DNA from: Pseudarthrobacter enclensis
Lineage (GTDB): Bacteria; Actinomycetota; Actinomycetes; Actinomycetales; Micrococcaceae
NCBI RefSeq assembly: GCF_001457025.1
Contig: NZ_KQ758599.1
Span: forward strand, 434,001 to 498,000
Reading direction: 5' to 3'
DNA: 64,000 nt
How positions within the stretch are numbered: the first letter of the stretch is position 1; each line of letters begins with the position of its first letter. Shown here one piece after another: positions 42,589-51,226 of the stretch. The translations under genes were made by a program, and so were the position numbers. The notes beneath the pieces were generated by a model that ran no database searches, was not told the DNA's origin, and saw nothing but the letters and a program-made list of their open reading frames with translations.

Positions 42589-42618
42589 TTTACGAACGTG
42601 TTGATGTTGACGTAGACT
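42589..42618 (+). promoter_or_regulatory. Promoter of tRNA-Trp / secE / nusG
   Basis: TTTACG at 42589-42594 and TAGACT at 42613-42618 are 18 bases apart. The -10 is followed by GG, giving the TAGACTGG shared with other ribosomal promoters in this window. Confidence 0.55.
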
Positions 42619-42699
42619 GGTTCACCGGTGTTGAAACACGGATGATGGCGTGCGCCCCAGTGAAGGCTGGCGGCCGGCTGACAGTGGTTTTCACTCCAT

Positions 42700-42772
42700 A
42701 GGGTAGTGGCGCAATTGGTAGCGCAGCGGTCTCCAAAACCGCAGGTTGCAGGTTCGAGTCCTGTCTGCCCTG
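42700..42772 (+). tRNA. tRNA-Trp (anticodon CCA)
   Basis: Acceptor AGGGTAG pairs with CTGCCCT, the anticodon arm GCGGT-CTCCAAA-ACCGC shows CCA, and the T arm GCAGG-TTCGAGT-CCTGT has a normal T loop. Discriminator base is G, as required for Trp. It lies in its conserved place before secE. Confidence 0.98.
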
Positions 42773-42870
42773 CGCAGGCTGCCCCGGGCAACAAATCCGG
42801 GGCACGCGCAGCAACCATGGTTCTGATCAGGGCCGGGTAATCCACCATTGCAAAGATGAGCGAGGACCAG

Positions 42871-43140
42871 GTGACCGAAACAGCTGCCAGCAGCTCCAAG
42901 GGCCGCCCAGCTAAGAAGGATGCCAAGGCAAACGTCTTCGCCCGCATTGCACTTTTCGTCCGCCAGATCATCGGCGAACTGAAGAAGGTTGTTGCACCCA
43001 CCCGCAAGGAACTGATCAATTACACGCTCGTGGTGCTGGTATTCGTGGCCATCATGATGGTCATCGTCAGTGTGCTGGACATCGGTTTCGGAACCGCCGT
43101 CGGCTGGCTCTTCGGCGGAACCGGCTCCACGGACAGCTAA
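42871..43140 (+). CDS. secE: Preprotein translocase subunit SecE
   Basis: An 89-residue single-span subunit of the SecYEG channel. FVRQIIGELKKVVAPTRKEL is the conserved amphipathic region, followed by the membrane segment LVVLVFVAIMMVIVSVL. The GTG at 42871 is preferred because GAGGA stands four bases before it; an ATG at 42856 in the same frame would add five residues and has no ribosome-binding site. Confidence 0.93.
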   Translation: MTETAASSSKGRPAKKDAKANVFARIALFVRQIIGELKKVVAPTRKELINYTLVVLVFVAIMMVIVSVLDIGFGTAVGWLFGGTGSTDS

Positions 43141-43254
43141 GGCTGCAGGCTCCGCAGGCTGCGCGCTCCACCGGGAAACCGGGAGGGAAGCGGCGGTGTG
43201 CGGAATTGAGCCATTTAAATAGGCATGTTAGGCAATGAGGAAGCAGGAGACCAA

Positions 43255-44070
43255 GTGTCTGAGCAGGAGCTCGAGGTAACCGGGACTGAGCAGGAAGAGT
43301 CCGCGGACATCACCGCTGTAACCGGTGAAGAGTCTGAGGTTGAGTCCTCCGCGCCCGAATTCGATGACGCCGCCACCGACGCAGAGTCCGGCGATTCCGA
43401 TGACGAGTCCGGCGACGCCGAGGAAGAGTCCACCGACGCCCTCGCCGCCGCGGCAGCCACCGCAGCCGCGGACCCCGCCGAGGAATTCAAGGCCAAGCTG
43501 CGCCGCCAGGAAGGCGACTGGTACGTCATCCACTCCTACGCCGGTTACGAAAACCGTGTGAAGGCCAACCTTGAAACCCGCATCCAGACCCTGGACATGG
43601 AAGATTACATCTTCGAAATCCAGGTGCCCATGGAAGAAGTCGTGGAAATCAAGAACGCCCAGCGCAAGGTGATCAACCGCGTGCGCATTCCCGGCTACGT
43701 CCTGGTCCGCATGGACCTGACGGATGCCTCCTGGGGCGCCGTCCGCCACACCCCCGGCGTCACCGGCTTCGTGGGCAACGCCCACAACCCGGTCCCGCTG
43801 CGCCTCGACGAGGTCTTCTCGATGCTCGCCCCGGTCTTCGAGGAAGAGCAGGCGGAGAAGGGCAAGCCGGTCAACAAGCAGAACCAGGCCCCGGTCGCCG
43901 TCGACTTCGAGGTCGGCGAGTCCGTCATCGTCAAGGAAGGCCCGTTCGAGACCCTTCCCGCCACGATTTCCGAGATCAAGCCCGAGTCCCAGACCCTCGT
44001 GGTCCTGGTCTCCATCTTCGAGCGCGAAACGCCCGTCACGCTGGCGTTCAACCAGGTCACCAAGATCTGA
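43255..44070 (+). CDS. nusG: Transcription antitermination factor NusG
   Basis: A 271-residue NusG. The N-terminal ~80 residues are acidic, Ser/Ala-rich and probably disordered; the NGN domain starts at [20 protein letters not shown] and the KOW domain at [15 protein letters not shown]. NusG binds RNA polymerase and links it to Rho or ribosomal protein S10. The GTG at 43255 has AGGAG six bases upstream; an ATG at 43225 in frame lacks a site. The acidic extension is common in actinobacteria. Confidence 0.95.
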   Translation: MSEQELEVTGTEQEESADITAVTGEESEVESSAPEFDDAATDAESGDSDDESGDAEEESTDALAAAAATAAADPAEEFKAKLRRQEGDWYVIHSYAGYENRVKANLETRIQTLDMEDYIFEIQVPMEEVVEIKNAQRKVINRVRIPGYVLVRMDLTDASWGAVRHTPGVTGFVGNAHNPVPLRLDEVFSMLAPVFEEEQAEKGKPVNKQNQAPVAVDFEVGESVIVKEGPFETLPATISEIKPESQTLVVLVSIFERETPVTLAFNQVTKI

Positions 44071-44121
44071 TCACCCAAGATTTCGTCCCGGCGCCGCCCG
44101 CTTAGCGGTTCCGGAACGGCC

Positions 44122-44173
44122 GGCCGCCTTGCCATGGCGGCCACAAACCTGAAGCACGCTCCTGTGCTTCAGG
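44122..44173 (+). promoter_or_regulatory. Two tandem hairpins before rplK
   Basis: GGCCGCC/GGCGGCC (44122-44142) and CCTGAAGCAC/GTGCTTCAGG (44148-44173) are both perfect stems with 6-7-base loops, with no U-tract. The second ends 25 bases before the rplK start codon. They could be an attenuator, a processing site or part of the L1 control site; sequence does not decide. Confidence 0.5.
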
Positions 44174-44198
44174 AAGTTATTGAGAGAAGGACCCTACA

Positions 44199-44630
44199 TT
44201 GGCTCCCAAGAAGAAGGTCACCGGCCTCATCAAGCTGCAGATCCAGGCAGGTGCCGCCAACCCGGCCCCGCCGATCGGTCCTGCGCTTGGCCAGCACGGT
44301 GTCAACATCATGGAATTCTGCAAGGCGTACAACGCTGCAACGGAAGCCCAGCGCGGCAACGTCATCCCCGTGGAAATCACCGTCTACGAGGACCGTTCTT
44401 TCACGTTCATCACCAAGACCCCGCCGGCTGCTGAGCTCATCAAGAAGGCTGCAGGCGTTGCCAAGGGTTCCGCTACCCCGCACACCGTCAAGGTTGCCAA
44501 GCTGACCCAGGCCCAGGTCAACGAGATCGCCTCCACCAAGATGGAAGACCTCAACGCCACCAGCCTCGAAGGCGCAGCGAAGATCATCGCCGGCACCGCC
44601 CGCTCCATGGGCATCACCGTCGAAGGCTAA
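44199..44630 (+). CDS. rplK: 50S ribosomal protein L11
   Basis: A 143-residue protein of the GTPase-associated centre. [33 protein letters not shown] and the C-terminal RNA-binding [12 protein letters not shown] are family hallmarks. The start is TTG at 44199, with GAGAAGG upstream. Next gene is rplA after a 179-base gap. Confidence 0.97.
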
Positions 44631-44715
44631 TTGCCCTTCCCTGCCGCTGACCGCCGTGCCACGCACGACGACGGGCGGCGCCGCCGGAATTCCGGCACCA
44701 TCAACAATTGAAATG

Positions 44716-44752
44716 CCGGTCATCCGGGACGAATAACGGTCCGGGTCACCGG
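44716..44752 (+). promoter_or_regulatory. Nested hairpin between rplK and rplA
   Basis: CCGGT...ACCGG encloses CCGG-GAC/GTCCGG around a GAATAAC loop, 58 bases before the rplA ATG. No U-tract follows. It is a candidate regulatory or processing structure. Confidence 0.4.
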
Positions 44753-44809
44753 CTGTGGCAGGGCCCAGCGCGGTCCGCAGACCACAACTGCACAAGGAGA
44801 ACAAGCAGC

Positions 44810-45517
44810 ATGGCAAAGCGCAGCAAAGCATATGAGGCAGCAGCCGCCAAGATTGACGCGGAGAAGCTCTACGCGCCGTTCGAGGCAGTGACCCTCGCCA
44901 AGGACAGCAACCCGTCCAAGTTCGACGCCACCGTTGAGGTCGCATTCCGCCTCGGCGTGGACCCCCGCAAGGCTGACCAGATGGTCCGCGGCACCGTCAA
45001 CCTGCCCCACGGCACCGGTAAGACCGCCCGCGTCCTGGTTTTCGCCACGGGTGACAAGGCTGAGGCAGCAATCGCGGCCGGCGCCGACTTCGTTGGCTCC
45101 GACGACCTGATCGAGAAGATCGCAGGCGGCTGGACCGACTTCGACGCAGCCGTTGCCACCCCCGAGCTCATGGGCAAGGTTGGCCGCCTCGGTAAGGTCC
45201 TGGGTCCCCGCAACCTGATGCCGAACCCCAAGACCGGCACCGTGACCCCCGATGTCACCAAGGCTGTCAACGACATCAAGGGCGGCAAGATCGACTTCCG
45301 CGTCGACAAGCACTCCAACCTGCACTTCATCATCGGCAAGGTTTCCTTCGACGCCACCAAGCTGGCCGAGAACTACGCCGCCGCACTGGAAGAGGTGCTC
45401 CGCCTGAAGCCTTCGGCTGCCAAGGGACGCTACATCCAGAAGGCCACCGTTGCCACCACCTTCGGCCCGGGCATCTCCGTGGACCCGAACGTCACCAAGG
45501 TGCTCATCGAGGCCTGA
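44810..45517 (+). CDS. rplA: 50S ribosomal protein L1
   Basis: A 235-residue protein that binds 23S rRNA at the L1 stalk and, in many bacteria, its own mRNA leader. [16 protein letters not shown] is the start, with AGGAG upstream; [20 protein letters not shown] is the family signature. The frame is open further upstream but without homology. A strong terminator follows. Confidence 0.97.
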   Translation: MAKRSKAYEAAAAKIDAEKLYAPFEAVTLAKDSNPSKFDATVEVAFRLGVDPRKADQMVRGTVNLPHGTGKTARVLVFATGDKAEAAIAAGADFVGSDDLIEKIAGGWTDFDAAVATPELMGKVGRLGKVLGPRNLMPNPKTGTVTPDVTKAVNDIKGGKIDFRVDKHSNLHFIIGKVSFDATKLAENYAAALEEVLRLKPSAAKGRYIQKATVATTFGPGISVDPNVTKVLIEA

Positions 45518-45561
45518 GCCCTCGTAGGACATCCGCACCGGACCCTGTCCGGAGCTGCAGA

Positions 45562-45594
45562 AACCGCCCGGCGCATTGCGCCGGGCGGTTTTTT
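45562..45594 (+). terminator. Terminator of the secE-rplA transcript
   Basis: AACCGCCCGGCGC and GCGCCGGGCGGTT pair over 13 bases around ATT, followed by TTTT. It separates rplA from the GNAT genes. Confidence 0.93.
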
Positions 45595-45618
45595 CTTAAC
45601 CTGCTCCGTCCTTCTGGC

Positions 45619-45624
45619 TAAGCT
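45619..45624 (+). promoter_or_regulatory. -10 element TAAGCT of the first GNAT gene
   Basis: TAAGCT ends six bases before the ATG at 45631, right after the rplA terminator. Confidence 0.5.
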
Positions 45625-45630
45625 GGGGCC

Positions 45631-46773
45631 ATGTCCGGGCCCACCGTCTCCGCCGCACACGCTGCCGCCGCCGGAGGGTGGGTGATCAGCCCCGTGCGCA
45701 TTCCCGCGGCCGACGGCGGAAAGCCGCCTGCCGCCGTCGGGCCTTCAACTGACCTTTCTGCCTGCCAGGCATTGCGGGAAGCCCACGAACTGGAGCTGTG
45801 GGGAAACCTGGACCGCTGTCCCACCTTGGCGGAGGCACTGGAATACTGGCGGGGCACCGGCTATGAGGAGCGGCGCCTGTACCTGGCCCGCGCGGCGGGG
45901 GAGCCTGCCGGGCTGTGCTCCGTCACCCTGCCGCTGCGGGAAAACACTGCAACCGCAGGCATCGACATCCTGGTGGATCCGGCCCACCGCCGCCGCGGCC
46001 TGGGACGGGCGCTGCTGGACTACGCCGAGGCGGTGGCCCGGGGCCGCGGGCGGACATCCCTGGACGGATTCCACGAGGTGCCCCTCGAGCGGGTTGGCCC
46101 GGGCACGGACATGCTGCCCGCCAGGTCCGGCGCCGGTGCCCTGCCGCTGAGCGACCCGGGCACGGCCTTTGCCGCCGCCGCCGGGTACGGGCTGGAGCAG
46201 GTGGAACGGTCCAGCCGGCTCGACGTTCCGGTGGCCCGCGAACTCCTCGACCGGCTGGGCGACGAAGCGGCAACGTCCGCCGGTGACTATGCCGTGGTCC
46301 GCTGGCACGACGCCTGCCCGGAGGAATACGTCGCCGGGTATGCCGCCCTCAAGACACGCATGAGCACCGACGTTCCCATGGCCGGGCTGGACTGGGAACG
46401 CGAGGAATGGGACCCGGCCAGGGTCCGCGACGAGGAAGCGGCCTGGGGACGCAGCGGAGTCCAGACGGTCGTGGCCGCCGCGAAGCACAGGCAAACCGGC
46501 AGGCTGGTGGCCTACACGGTGCTGAACTGGCGGCCGGGGGTGCCGGGCTCCATCACCCAGCAGGACACCCTGGTGGCGGGAGGCCACCGCGGGCACCGGC
46601 TGGGCATGCTGGTCAAGGTGGCGAACCTGCGGCAGGCCCAGGAAAGGTGGCCTTCCGTGCGCTCCGTTTTGACATGGAACGCCAGCGAAAACCAGCATAT
46701 GCTGTCGATAAATATTGCCCTTGGATTCAAGCCTGCCGGCTATGAAGGGGAGTGGCAGAAACGGCTGGGATGA
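45631..46773 (+). CDS. Tandem-domain GNAT acetyltransferase 1
   Basis: A 380-residue protein with two GNAT halves. The first has IDILVDPAHRRRGLGRALLD (intact acetyl-CoA loop); the second has LVAGGHRGHRLGMLVKVANL and ends with SVLTWNASENQHMLSINIAL. This two-GNAT layout with the WNA...N..ML motif is widespread and uncharacterised in actinobacteria. It is followed by a paralogue whose start overlaps its stop. No substrate is known. The start is probably leaderless. Confidence 0.8.
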   Translation: MSGPTVSAAHAAAAGGWVISPVRIPAADGGKPPAAVGPSTDLSACQALREAHELELWGNLDRCPTLAEALEYWRGTGYEERRLYLARAAGEPAGLCSVTLPLRENTATAGIDILVDPAHRRRGLGRALLDYAEAVARGRGRTSLDGFHEVPLERVGPGTDMLPARSGAGALPLSDPGTAFAAAAGYGLEQVERSSRLDVPVARELLDRLGDEAATSAGDYAVVRWHDACPEEYVAGYAALKTRMSTDVPMAGLDWEREEWDPARVRDEEAAWGRSGVQTVVAAAKHRQTGRLVAYTVLNWRPGVPGSITQQDTLVAGGHRGHRLGMLVKVANLRQAQERWPSVRSVLTWNASENQHMLSINIALGFKPAGYEGEWQKRLG

Positions 46774-47900
46774 TGCCCCGTATGGCAAAAGACGTGAAGA
46801 TCGAGCAGCTTTGGATTCCCGACTCCCTTGACGCGCCTGACGCCGCCGACTTCCTGGCCGCCGTCGAGGTGGGGCGCAAAGTCCGGATGGCCACGTGGGG
46901 GAGCGACGACCTCGCCTACGGGCCACTTGAAAAGCTGCTCGAATTCGAGGATCCCTACGAGCGCCAGCTCATCCTGGTGGCCAAGGTCGACGGCGAGATC
47001 GTCGGCACCGTGGACATCGCCCTGCCGCTGACCGACCACCTGGACCTTGCCGAATTCACGCTCGACATCCTGCCGGAATTCCAGCGCCAGGGCGTCGGCC
47101 GCCGCCTGCTGGAAGCCGCGGAGCAGTTGGCCCGCGGCGAGGGGCGCACCATGATTTTGGTGGACACCAACCATCCTGGCGCGTCCCTGGACGAGTTCGA
47201 GCAGGCGCTCCTGGTTCCGGGCACGGGCCTGGGCTTCGTGCCGCTGGAGAGCCGTGAGGTGGAGTTCGCCCAAAAGACCGGCTACACCCTCCAGCACATT
47301 GAGCAGTTCAGTGCGTGTTCCCTGCCGCTCGATTCAAAGCTGGTGGCAGATCTCCAGGCGGAAGCCGAAGAGGCCAACAACGGCCGCTACCGTCTCCACC
47401 ATTGGACGGACCGCTGCCCGGACCGTTGGCTGGAGGCCGTGGCCGCCTTGGAGAACCAGGCGGGCGCCGACGTCGACCCGGACCTTGATGTGCCGGTGGA
47501 GCAGGACATGGTGTTCGACGGCGGGATCCTGCGCGAAGCGGAGGACGTCGCCATCGCGCAGGGCCGCAGGACAGTGGTCACCGCCGTGGAGCACCTCGCC
47601 TCCGGATCCTTGGTGGGGCTGACCACCATTACCGTCCTGGCGCACCGGGCGGACGTGGTGTTCCAGGACGATACCCTGGTCCTGCAGGAGCACCGCGGCA
47701 ACAAGCTTGGCCTGCTCATCAAGGTGGCCAACATGGAGCGGCTTACGGAGCAGTTTCCGGACGCCCGGGTGATCTACACCTGGAACGCCCCGGACAACCG
47801 CTACCTCCTCACCGTCAACCAGCAGCTGGGCTTCCGCATCGCCGGGGTCACCGGCATCTGGCAAAAGGAACTGCCTCAGCTGCGCTCCAGCACCAGCTGA
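46770..47900 (+). CDS. Tandem-domain GNAT acetyltransferase 2 (paralogue)
   Basis: A 376-residue paralogue of the gene before it, sharing both halves: LDILPEFQRQGVGRRLLEAA, then LVLQEHRGNKLGLLIKVANM and YTWNAPDNRYLLTVNQQLGF. Several starts are possible at 46770, 46773 and 46782; 46770 gives a four-base overlap with the previous stop and is preferred. The pair sits between rplA and rplJ, splitting the usual rplKAJL cluster. Confidence 0.8.
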   Translation: MMPRMAKDVKIEQLWIPDSLDAPDAADFLAAVEVGRKVRMATWGSDDLAYGPLEKLLEFEDPYERQLILVAKVDGEIVGTVDIALPLTDHLDLAEFTLDILPEFQRQGVGRRLLEAAEQLARGEGRTMILVDTNHPGASLDEFEQALLVPGTGLGFVPLESREVEFAQKTGYTLQHIEQFSACSLPLDSKLVADLQAEAEEANNGRYRLHHWTDRCPDRWLEAVAALENQAGADVDPDLDVPVEQDMVFDGGILREAEDVAIAQGRRTVVTAVEHLASGSLVGLTTITVLAHRADVVFQDDTLVLQEHRGNKLGLLIKVANMERLTEQFPDARVIYTWNAPDNRYLLTVNQQLGFRIAGVTGIWQKELPQLRSSTS

Positions 47901-47911
47901 CCCGCCCCGAT

Positions 47912-47940
47912 TTGGCGTCCTGACCGGGCTCCCGTAGACT
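47912..47940 (+). promoter_or_regulatory. Promoter of rplJ-rplL
   Basis: TTGGCG at 47912-47917 and TAGACT at 47935-47940 are separated by 17 bases; GG follows the -10. Confidence 0.7.
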
Positions 47941-47946
47941 GGGATG

Positions 47947-48140
47947 ACCAAAGACCGTCGGTTGTTGGAAATCCACTCTTTCGAGCATTGCTCAACTCTG
48001 CAGTTGTGCGCGGGAGACCCAGTGGCTTTCCGGACGAAGGACCCTGACATAGGGCGGCCAGCGCAGGTGAACGAAGCAACGCTCCATGGACAACCATGTT
48101 GAGCCAAGCCCCGTGCATCTGCGCGGGGCGTTTTTAGTTT
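47947..48140 (+). ncRNA. L10-type ribosomal leader (autoregulatory 5' UTR)
   Basis: About 250 bases of untranslated leader lie between the promoter and rplJ, in the position and with the general make-up of the L10 leader, where free L10(L12)4 binds and represses. The downstream end carries a terminator-like hairpin (48108-48135). I assign it from position and structure; the exact kink-turn was not verified. Confidence 0.65.
48108..48135 (+). terminator. Attenuator-type terminator in the rplJ leader
   Basis: GCCCCG (48108-48113) pairs with CGGGGC (48124-48129), followed by GTTTTT and then AGTTTTAG. It lies about 60 bases before the rplJ ATG, so it is inside the leader, as expected for attenuation. 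Confidence 0.75.
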
Positions 48141-48196
48141 TAGCTCAGCCTGAGCGGGGACCGTCGAATACCGGCACTATCCCCGGAAGGAGGGTT

Positions 48197-48781
48197 ATGG
48201 CAACGCCTACCAAGGTTTCAGCAGTAGCTGAGATCACTAACGATTTCAAGGAATCGAACGCCGCTGTCCTGACCGAATACCGCGGGCTCACCGTTGCACA
48301 GCTCAAGCAGCTGCGTGTTTCTCTCGGCCAGGACACCAAGTTCTCGGTCGTCAAGAACACCCTGACCGCCATTGCAGCCAAGGAAGCCGGCGTCGAAGCA
48401 TTCGACGGCCAGCTTGCCGGCCCCACTGCCATTGCGTTCATCAAGGGTGACGCAGTTGCCGCTGCCAAGAGCCTGACGGATTTTGCCAAGGCCAACAAGC
48501 AGCTGGTCATCAAGACCGGTTACTTCGAGGGCAAGGCACTGAACGCCAGCGAGGTTGCCGCTCTGGCAGCCCTCGAGTCCCGTGAGCTGCAGCTCGCCAA
48601 GGTTGCAGGTGTCCTCAAGGCACCGGCCGCCGCTGCTGCACGCATCATCGACGCACTGCGCCTCAAGCTTGAAGAAGAGAACGGTGCACCGGCAGCTGCC
48701 GAAGCGCCCGCCGCTGAAGAAGCTCCTGCTGCAGAAGCCGAAGCGCCCGCCGCTGAAGCTCCCGCTGCCGAAGAGAACTGA
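48197..48781 (+). CDS. rplJ: 50S ribosomal protein L10
   Basis: A 194-residue stalk base protein that carries the L7/L12 dimers. AAVLTEYRGLTVAQLKQLRV and VVKNTLTAIAAKEAG are typical. The C-terminal ~30 residues are an Ala/Pro/Glu-rich extension beyond the usual length. The ATG follows GGAAGGAGG. Confidence 0.97.
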   Translation: MATPTKVSAVAEITNDFKESNAAVLTEYRGLTVAQLKQLRVSLGQDTKFSVVKNTLTAIAAKEAGVEAFDGQLAGPTAIAFIKGDAVAAAKSLTDFAKANKQLVIKTGYFEGKALNASEVAALAALESRELQLAKVAGVLKAPAAAAARIIDALRLKLEEENGAPAAAEAPAAEEAPAAEAEAPAAEAPAAEEN

Positions 48782-48856
48782 TTTCTCTTTACCCCACCAG
48801 ACTCCGGCGGTCCGGCCACGCGCCAACACACCGCCACAACAGGAAGGACGCCTACC

Positions 48857-49234
48857 ATGGCGAAGCTCACCAACGAAGAGCTCATTGAAGCTTTCAAGGA
48901 ACTGACCATCATCGAACTCTCCGAGTTCGTCAAGCTCTTCGAAGAGACCTTCGAAGTTACCGCTGCTGCTGTTGCTGTTGCCGGCCCCGCTGCCGGTGGC
49001 GCTGCTGAAGAGGCTGAAGAGAAGACTGACTTCGACGTCATCCTCGAAGCTGCCGGTGACAAGAAGATCGCAGTCATCAAGGAAGTTCGCGCCATCACCT
49101 CCCTCGGCCTCAAGGAAGCCAAGGACCTGGTTGACGGTGCCCCCAAGGCTGTCCTCGAAGGCGCCAACAAGGAGACCGCCGAGAAGGCCAAGGAGCAGCT
49201 CGAGGCTGCCGGCGCCACCGTTACCCTCAAGTAA
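48857..49234 (+). CDS. rplL: 50S ribosomal protein L7/L12
   Basis: A 125-residue protein. The N-terminal dimerisation helices ([20 protein letters not shown]), an Ala/Gly hinge, and the C-terminal factor-binding domain ([20 protein letters not shown]) are all present. AAGGA precedes the ATG. It recruits elongation and initiation GTPases to the ribosome. Confidence 0.97.
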   Translation: MAKLTNEELIEAFKELTIIELSEFVKLFEETFEVTAAAVAVAGPAAGGAAEEAEEKTDFDVILEAAGDKKIAVIKEVRAITSLGLKEAKDLVDGAPKAVLEGANKETAEKAKEQLEAAGATVTLK

Positions 49235-49247
49235 CAACGGCTTTTCC

Positions 49248-49289
49248 ACGGAAAACCCCGTCCACTCCGGTGGGCGGGGTTTTCCGTTT
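49248..49289. terminator. Bidirectional terminator between rplL and ybaK
   Basis: ACGGAAAACCCCG (49248-49260) pairs perfectly over 13 bases with CGGGGTTTTCCGT (49275-49287), with an inner CCAC/GTGG stem and TTT following. The genes on both sides converge on it. Confidence 0.85.
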
Positions 49290-49785
49290 AAGCAGGTTCG
49301 CTGATGTCCGCGACGACGGCGTCGAGGGCGGCGGTGAGGGCGTCGGCGTCAACGAAGGCGCTGAAACCGTGCGCTCCGGCGCCCATCGAGATGCGCCGGC
49401 CGGTGACGGCAGCATCCGCATACACCGGCCAGGGGTGGGTGCTGCCCAGCGGTGTGATGGTTCCCCGTTCATAGCCGGTCGCCTCCAGCGCCACGTCCGC
49501 CGGCGGGAGGGACAGCTTGTTCACTCCCACGAGCTGCCGGAGCTTGGGCCAGGAGATCTGCCGGTCGCCGGGGATGAGCGCGAACAGGAACGTGCCGTCC
49601 TTGTGTTTGACCACCAGGGATTTCACTATGTCCGCGGGACTGATGCCAAGGATGTGCGCCGCCTCCCCCAGGCTTTTCGCGGCGGGGCGCTCCACCACCT
49701 CCACCTGAAGGCCGCGGGCGGCGGCGTCGGCCAGGAAGCGTTCGCGTCCGACGCCGTCCGTCCCCTTTTCCGTGCTGCCCGCCAT
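49288..49785 (-). CDS. YbaK/EbsC-type Cys-tRNA(Pro) deacylase
   Basis: A 165-residue member of the YbaK/ProX editing family, which hydrolyses mischarged Cys-tRNA(Pro). ADIVKSLVVKHKDGTFLFAL holds the conserved Lys, and YERGTITPLGSTHPWPVYAD the substrate loop. The ATG at 49785 overlaps the thiolase stop by one base (TGATG), so both are translated from one message; longer frames upstream are shadows. Confidence 0.87.
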   Translation of the reverse strand: MAGSTEKGTDGVGRERFLADAAARGLQVEVVERPAAKSLGEAAHILGISPADIVKSLVVKHKDGTFLFALIPGDRQISWPKLRQLVGVNKLSLPPADVALEATGYERGTITPLGSTHPWPVYADAAVTGRRISMGAGAHGFSAFVDADALTAALDAVVADISEPA

Positions 49786-50984
49786 CAGTCGCGGTACAGC
49801 AGGAGAGCTTCGCCCTGCCCGCCGCCGCCGCACAGCGACACGGCGGCCTTGCCGGTTCCGCGCCTCTTGAGCTCATGCGCCGCATGGCCGGCGAGCCGTG
49901 CACCCGAGGCCCCGATGGGGTGCCCCAGGGCAATGGCCCCGCCGTGCACGTTGCACTTCTCCAGCGGGTAATCCAGGTCTTTCAATGACTGGACCGCCAC
50001 GGAGCCGAACGCCTCGTTGATTTCGATGAAGTCCAGGTCGGACGTGCTCCAGCCGGCTTTGCCCAAAGCCTGCAGGATGGCGTTGGACGGCTGCGAATGC
50101 AGCGAGTTGTCCGGCCCGGCAACCTGTCCTGGCTTGCCGACCACCGCCAGGTATTCCAGCCCGTGCTCCTCGGCGTAGCCCCGTGAGGCCAGGACCAGCG
50201 CCGCGGCGCCGTCGGACAGGGGAGAGGAGTTGCCGGCGGTGATGGTCCCGTCGGTGGCAAAGGCGGCACGCAGGCCGGCAAGGGACTCCACCGAGGAGTT
50301 GGGGCGGACGCCCTCATCCGTAGCCACCACAATGGGATCGCCCTTGCGTTGCTTGACGCTGATGGCCGCGATCTCGTCGTCGAACGTGCCGTTCTTGGCG
50401 GCCAGGGCGGCGCGCTGGTGGGACTGGGCAGCGACGTTGTCCTGCGATTCGCGGCTGATGCCCAGCGTGAGGTTTCCGGTTTCCGTGGACAGCCCCATCG
50501 ACTGGCCGTCGAAGGCATCGGTAAGGCCGTCGTGGGCCGCGGCGTCGAGTGCCTGGATGGAACCGTAGGTCCACCCCTGGCGCGAGCCCGGCAGCAGGTG
50601 CGGGGCGCGGGTCATGGACTCCTGGCCCCCGGCCACCACCACGGAGGCTTCGCCGGCACGGATCATCCGGGCGGCGTCGATCACGGCGGTCAGTCCGGAA
50701 AGGCACACCTTGTTGATGGTGACGGCGGGAACGTTCCAGCCGATTCCGGCGCCGATGGCGCTCTGCCGTGCCGGATTCTGGCCTGCGCCGGCCTGCAGCA
50801 CCTGGCCCATGATGACGGTGTCCACGTCAGCGGCCGGTGCGCCACTGGCTTCCAGCGCGGCCCGGATGGCATGTGCGCCAAGGTCCACCGCCGTGAAAGT
50901 GGCAAGCTGGCCGTTGATCCGCCCCTGCGGGGTACGTGCTGCTGCAAGGATGACAACGTCGCTGTTGTCCGGGGAGTTGCCCAT
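49785..50984 (-). CDS. Acetyl-CoA acetyltransferase (thiolase)
   Basis: A 399-residue biosynthetic-type thiolase joining or splitting acetoacetyl-CoA. Nucleophile Cys94 is in INKVCLSGLTA, NEAFGSVAVQ holds the catalytic Asn region, GHPIGASGAR the His, and CGGGGQGEALL the second Cys. The ATG at 50984 follows GGAAGAGAT. A 14-base palindrome upstream may be an operator. ybaK follows directly. Confidence 0.93.
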   Translation of the reverse strand: MGNSPDNSDVVILAAARTPQGRINGQLATFTAVDLGAHAIRAALEASGAPAADVDTVIMGQVLQAGAGQNPARQSAIGAGIGWNVPAVTINKVCLSGLTAVIDAARMIRAGEASVVVAGGQESMTRAPHLLPGSRQGWTYGSIQALDAAAHDGLTDAFDGQSMGLSTETGNLTLGISRESQDNVAAQSHQRAALAAKNGTFDDEIAAISVKQRKGDPIVVATDEGVRPNSSVESLAGLRAAFATDGTITAGNSSPLSDGAAALVLASRGYAEEHGLEYLAVVGKPGQVAGPDNSLHSQPSNAILQALGKAGWSTSDLDFIEINEAFGSVAVQSLKDLDYPLEKCNVHGGAIALGHPIGASGARLAGHAAHELKRRGTGKAAVSLCGGGGQGEALLLYRD

Positions 50985-51029
50985 GGTTATCTCTTCCGAT
51001 CTCATCCGATGTAGGCCACCAAGGCTACC

Positions 51030-51043
51030 GTGACCCTGGTCAC
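51030..51043. promoter_or_regulatory. 14-base palindrome upstream of the thiolase gene
   Basis: GTGACC-CT-GGTCAC is a perfect inverted repeat 46-59 bases before the thiolase ATG. On the minus strand it lies between a TAGTTG and a TAGCCT that would be 17 bases apart, so a repressor bound here would block the promoter. The regulator is unknown. Confidence 0.45.
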
Positions 51044-51226
51044 CCAACTATTCAAACGCGGCCGGGGCCGCGTGCATTCCGGCCCGCCCCGATGCGGACC
51101 AGGCCCGGGAGGGGAGAGGTGCCCATGCCGCCAAGATGCGCGACGGCGGCCGGATGCGTAGGGTGGACGGCGGAAACTCTTGCAGGGGGCAGCTATCCCG
51201 CGCCCGGGACGGATGGAGCATTGACA

